From: Candidatus Woesearchaeota archaeon CG10_big_fil_rev_8_21_14_0_10_36_11 | Lineage (GTDB): Archaea > Nanobdellota > Nanobdellia > Woesearchaeales > GW2011-AR9 | DNA: 22,002 nt | Assembly (NCBI GenBank): GCA_002762845.1 | Contig: PCYB01000064.1 | Span: 1 to 22,002 of the forward strand | Reading direction: 5' to 3' | Part shown: positions 20,306-22,002 of the stretch, piece after piece | How positions within the stretch are numbered: position 1 is the stretch's first letter | How the letters are laid out: the number at the start of each line of letters is the position of its first letter | Translations under genes and position numbers: made by a program | The notes under the pieces: generated by a model | What the model saw: only the letters and a program-made list of their open reading frames with translations | Database searches by the model: none | What the model was told of the DNA's origin: nothing

Positions 20306-21874
20306 CTAAACACGAGTAAACAATTCAGCAACATTTTTTCTCCCAATCTCAAGAATAAAACTTGCTAATCGTGGCCCTTTTTCTTTCCCAATAAGAACCA
20401 TATACGCGGCTTTAAAAAAATCTTTTGGAAGAATACCATGATTTGTACAAAGAACATACATTTCTTCATGTAACGCAACATCTGTCCATTCCTTTTCTAC
20501 TAATTTTGTAGAAAGTTCATGTAAAACTTCTTTCTCTTTCTTTTCTAACTTTCCTGTGAATGTTTGCTGTACAGTAAATTTGAAATCGTCAGGAGCATAT
20601 TTTAATATCCAGTTTTTTGCACATGCTGCACGAATACGTACCCTTTCTTTATCATATTCATTCTTTAGTTCTCTCTCAAAATAACCAATGACTTTATCAA
20701 TATCAAAGTTGTGGATTTGCAATAACATTGTTAAATGTCGAAAACTTGATTGGTAGGGAACTGTTTTTGAAATTTTACCAATGTGACTTAACTCGTACGC
20801 CACCGTATTTTTCTCACGAATTTTGTCGTTAACATTTTCTAACCCAAAATAAATTCGTTCACACCGATCAAATTCTTCATACATTGCAAGAACATCAGTA
20901 TCAAAACTTATAGCAAACTCTTTATTTGGTCGTGTTCCCGCAAATAAATATCGTACAATCTCAGGTTCATAAATTTCAAGTAGTTCAGATACGGTAACGA
21001 CGTTCCCTTTTGATGATGAGAATTGTCCTTGGCCTTTGACACCTATCCACTCGTATGCAAAACCAAACGGATGTTCTGTACCGTACACTTTCTCCTGAAT
21101 CCTTCTTCCCGTATCAACACTTCCACCAGCAGCAAAATGGTCTTTCCCTGCACTTTCAAAATCAACATTGTTATGATGCCATCGCATTGGCCAGTCAACA
21201 CGCCACCGTAATGTAACTATTCCTTTCTTTCTAAAATCAATGGTGTCAGCATGACCACATTCACACGTGTATGTAACAGTATACTCTCCGTTCCATTGTA
21301 TGTTTTTAATCGTATCTTTACCACACGTTTCACAGAATACAAAAATAGGTAACCAATCATCAGTAAGAGGTTCTTTTCTGTAGACGTTAAGAATGTCTTT
21401 AATATCTTGTGTATGTTCAAGAGCAATTTTAATCTCTTCTGCAAATACACATTTCAAATAATTCTTATGATTATACACAAACGTTGCATCAATACCCACA
21501 CGTGCACTTTCAGCTTCAAACACTTTTTCAAAATGATTTGCATAACTATCGTGGCAACCAAAAGGATCAGGAACGTTGAATACAGGTTTTCGTAAATTAT
21601 CTTCAATCATTTTTTGTTCTGGAAGGTTTACGGGAACTTTTCTCAGAACATCATAGTCATCCCAGATATAGAGAAATGTAACTTTCTTACCTTTTCGTTC
21701 TAATGCTCTTCTAATTAAATCGCATGTGATAACTTCTCTAAAATTACCGGCATGAATAACACCGCTTGGAGTAATACCAGATTCAACAACGTACGTCTTT
21801 CTATCACCTTTCATACGAATAATTTGATCCGCATAGTTTTCTGCCCAATGAGCAGCAGTATTTTGTGACGCCAT
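20306..21874 (-). CDS. lysS: Class I lysyl-tRNA synthetase
   Basis: A 522-aa archaeal-type class I LysRS, which attaches lysine to tRNA-Lys. The HIGH-like motif is SGVIHAGNF (HAGN, 41-44), the KMSKS-like motif is FSSSKGNVV (286-290), and a four-Cys zinc site is visible (FCETCGKD at 181/184 and CECGH at 204/206). Lysine-pocket regions such as LYIWDDYDVLRKVP and DHFAAGGSVDTGRRI are as in the family. The C-terminal helical anticodon domain ends LIGKEKGPRLASFILEIG. The frame is open further upstream to 21961, but the ATG at 21874 (MASQNTAAHWAENYADQI) starts where the family normally does and lies 27 nt from a TATA box. Bacterial-type class II LysRS is unrelated. Confidence 0.97.
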   Translation of the reverse strand: MASQNTAAHWAENYADQIIRMKGDRKTYVVESGITPSGVIHAGNFREVITCDLIRRALERKGKKVTFLYIWDDYDVLRKVPVNLPEQKMIEDNLRKPVFNVPDPFGCHDSYANHFEKVFEAESARVGIDATFVYNHKNYLKCVFAEEIKIALEHTQDIKDILNVYRKEPLTDDWLPIFVFCETCGKDTIKNIQWNGEYTVTYTCECGHADTIDFRKKGIVTLRWRVDWPMRWHHNNVDFESAGKDHFAAGGSVDTGRRIQEKVYGTEHPFGFAYEWIGVKGQGQFSSSKGNVVTVSELLEIYEPEIVRYLFAGTRPNKEFAISFDTDVLAMYEEFDRCERIYFGLENVNDKIREKNTVAYELSHIGKISKTVPYQSSFRHLTMLLQIHNFDIDKVIGYFERELKNEYDKERVRIRAACAKNWILKYAPDDFKFTVQQTFTGKLEKKEKEVLHELSTKLVEKEWTDVALHEEMYVLCTNHGILPKDFFKAAYMVLIGKEKGPRLASFILEIGRKNVAELFTRV

Positions 21875-21897
21875 GTTTTGCTGCAAACAGACTAAAT

Positions 21898-21905
21898 TAT
21901 ATAAA
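21898..21905 (-). promoter_or_regulatory. TATA box of lysyl-tRNA synthetase
   Basis: TTTATATA on the minus strand, 27 nt upstream of the ATG at 21874, with a purine-rich GAGGAAA BRE-like stretch just upstream. It decides between the two possible starts in favour of 21874. Confidence 0.65.
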
Positions 21906-21946
21906 GATTTCCTCGGTAGGCAGTGTAAAGTTATGAGCAATAGACA

Positions 21947-21982
21947 TTTGGCATTAGCCAAAATCTCGCTTTGAGAAAAGCG
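21947..21982 (+). repeat. Two adjacent short hairpins at the window edge
   Basis: TTTGGC (21947-21952) pairs with GCCAAA (21957-21962) around ATTA. Four bases later CGCTTT (21967-21972) pairs with AAAGCG (21977-21982) around a GAGA tetraloop of GNRA type. No gene covers them in this window. They could be part of a structured RNA or an untranslated region of a gene beyond the edge; the role is unknown. Confidence 0.35.
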
Positions 21983-22002
21983 TACAAAATTTCTATCATA
22001 CT

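Overview
The window reads as a piece of an AT-rich archaeal chromosome, most likely from a DPANN lineage (Woesearchaeales/Pacearchaeales-like; the rank is an inference). Archaeal markers are SRP54, a class I lysyl-tRNA synthetase, ribosomal protein L37e, an Sm-like protein, a translin-family protein, TATA boxes 26-29 nt upstream of many start codons (largely leaderless transcription), and tRNA genes with bulge-helix-bulge (BHB) introns. Many other genes are small or have no family that I recognise, as is usual for DPANN genomes.

Layout. 31-1034 (minus): a winged-helix protein and a multi-pass membrane protein. 1142-1349 (plus): a compact unit with TATA box, 33-codon ORF and hairpin/T-tract terminator. 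1371-4530 (minus): a methyltransferase-like protein, a 709-aa TIM-barrel protein with a very large insertion, and a small HxHHW membrane protein. 4616-4966 (plus): a small membrane-protein gene interrupted by an in-frame TAG. 4989-7088 (minus): two DPANN-type proteins of unknown function. 7143-8938 (minus): an MFS transporter followed by a SAM methyltransferase. 8985-9125 (plus): tRNA-Arg(UCG) with two introns. 9203-12046 (plus): two unknown genes, one with several helix-turn-helix-like segments, then srp54. 12067-14074 (minus): metallophosphoesterase, peptidase U32/TrhP family protein and a 41-aa zinc ribbon. 14180-15919 (plus): a long asparaginase/GatD-like protein.

15933-18225 (plus) is the oddest region. 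A fold-type II PLP-enzyme gene appears to be split by about 1.75 kb of A/C-rich DNA carrying the 3' end of a TtuA-type tRNA-thiolation gene, a complete tandem ThyX-like thymidylate synthase gene and the first codons of a thymidylate kinase gene. Both ends are in-frame chimeras, and the distal PLP fragment also carries a frameshift. This is either recent integration of foreign DNA or an assembly chimera.

18222-21874 holds housekeeping genes: translin family (minus), Sm-like protein and L37e (plus), an eight-repeat cysteine-rich lipoprotein (minus), tRNA-Leu(UAG) with a 20-nt D-loop intron (plus), and lysyl-tRNA synthetase (minus).

The strongest discoveries are the non-canonical tRNA introns (T-loop 59/60 and D-loop 21/22), each with a BHB fold that predicts the splice sites exactly, and the split PLP locus. 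No CRISPR array, rRNA, transposase or insertion sequence was seen.
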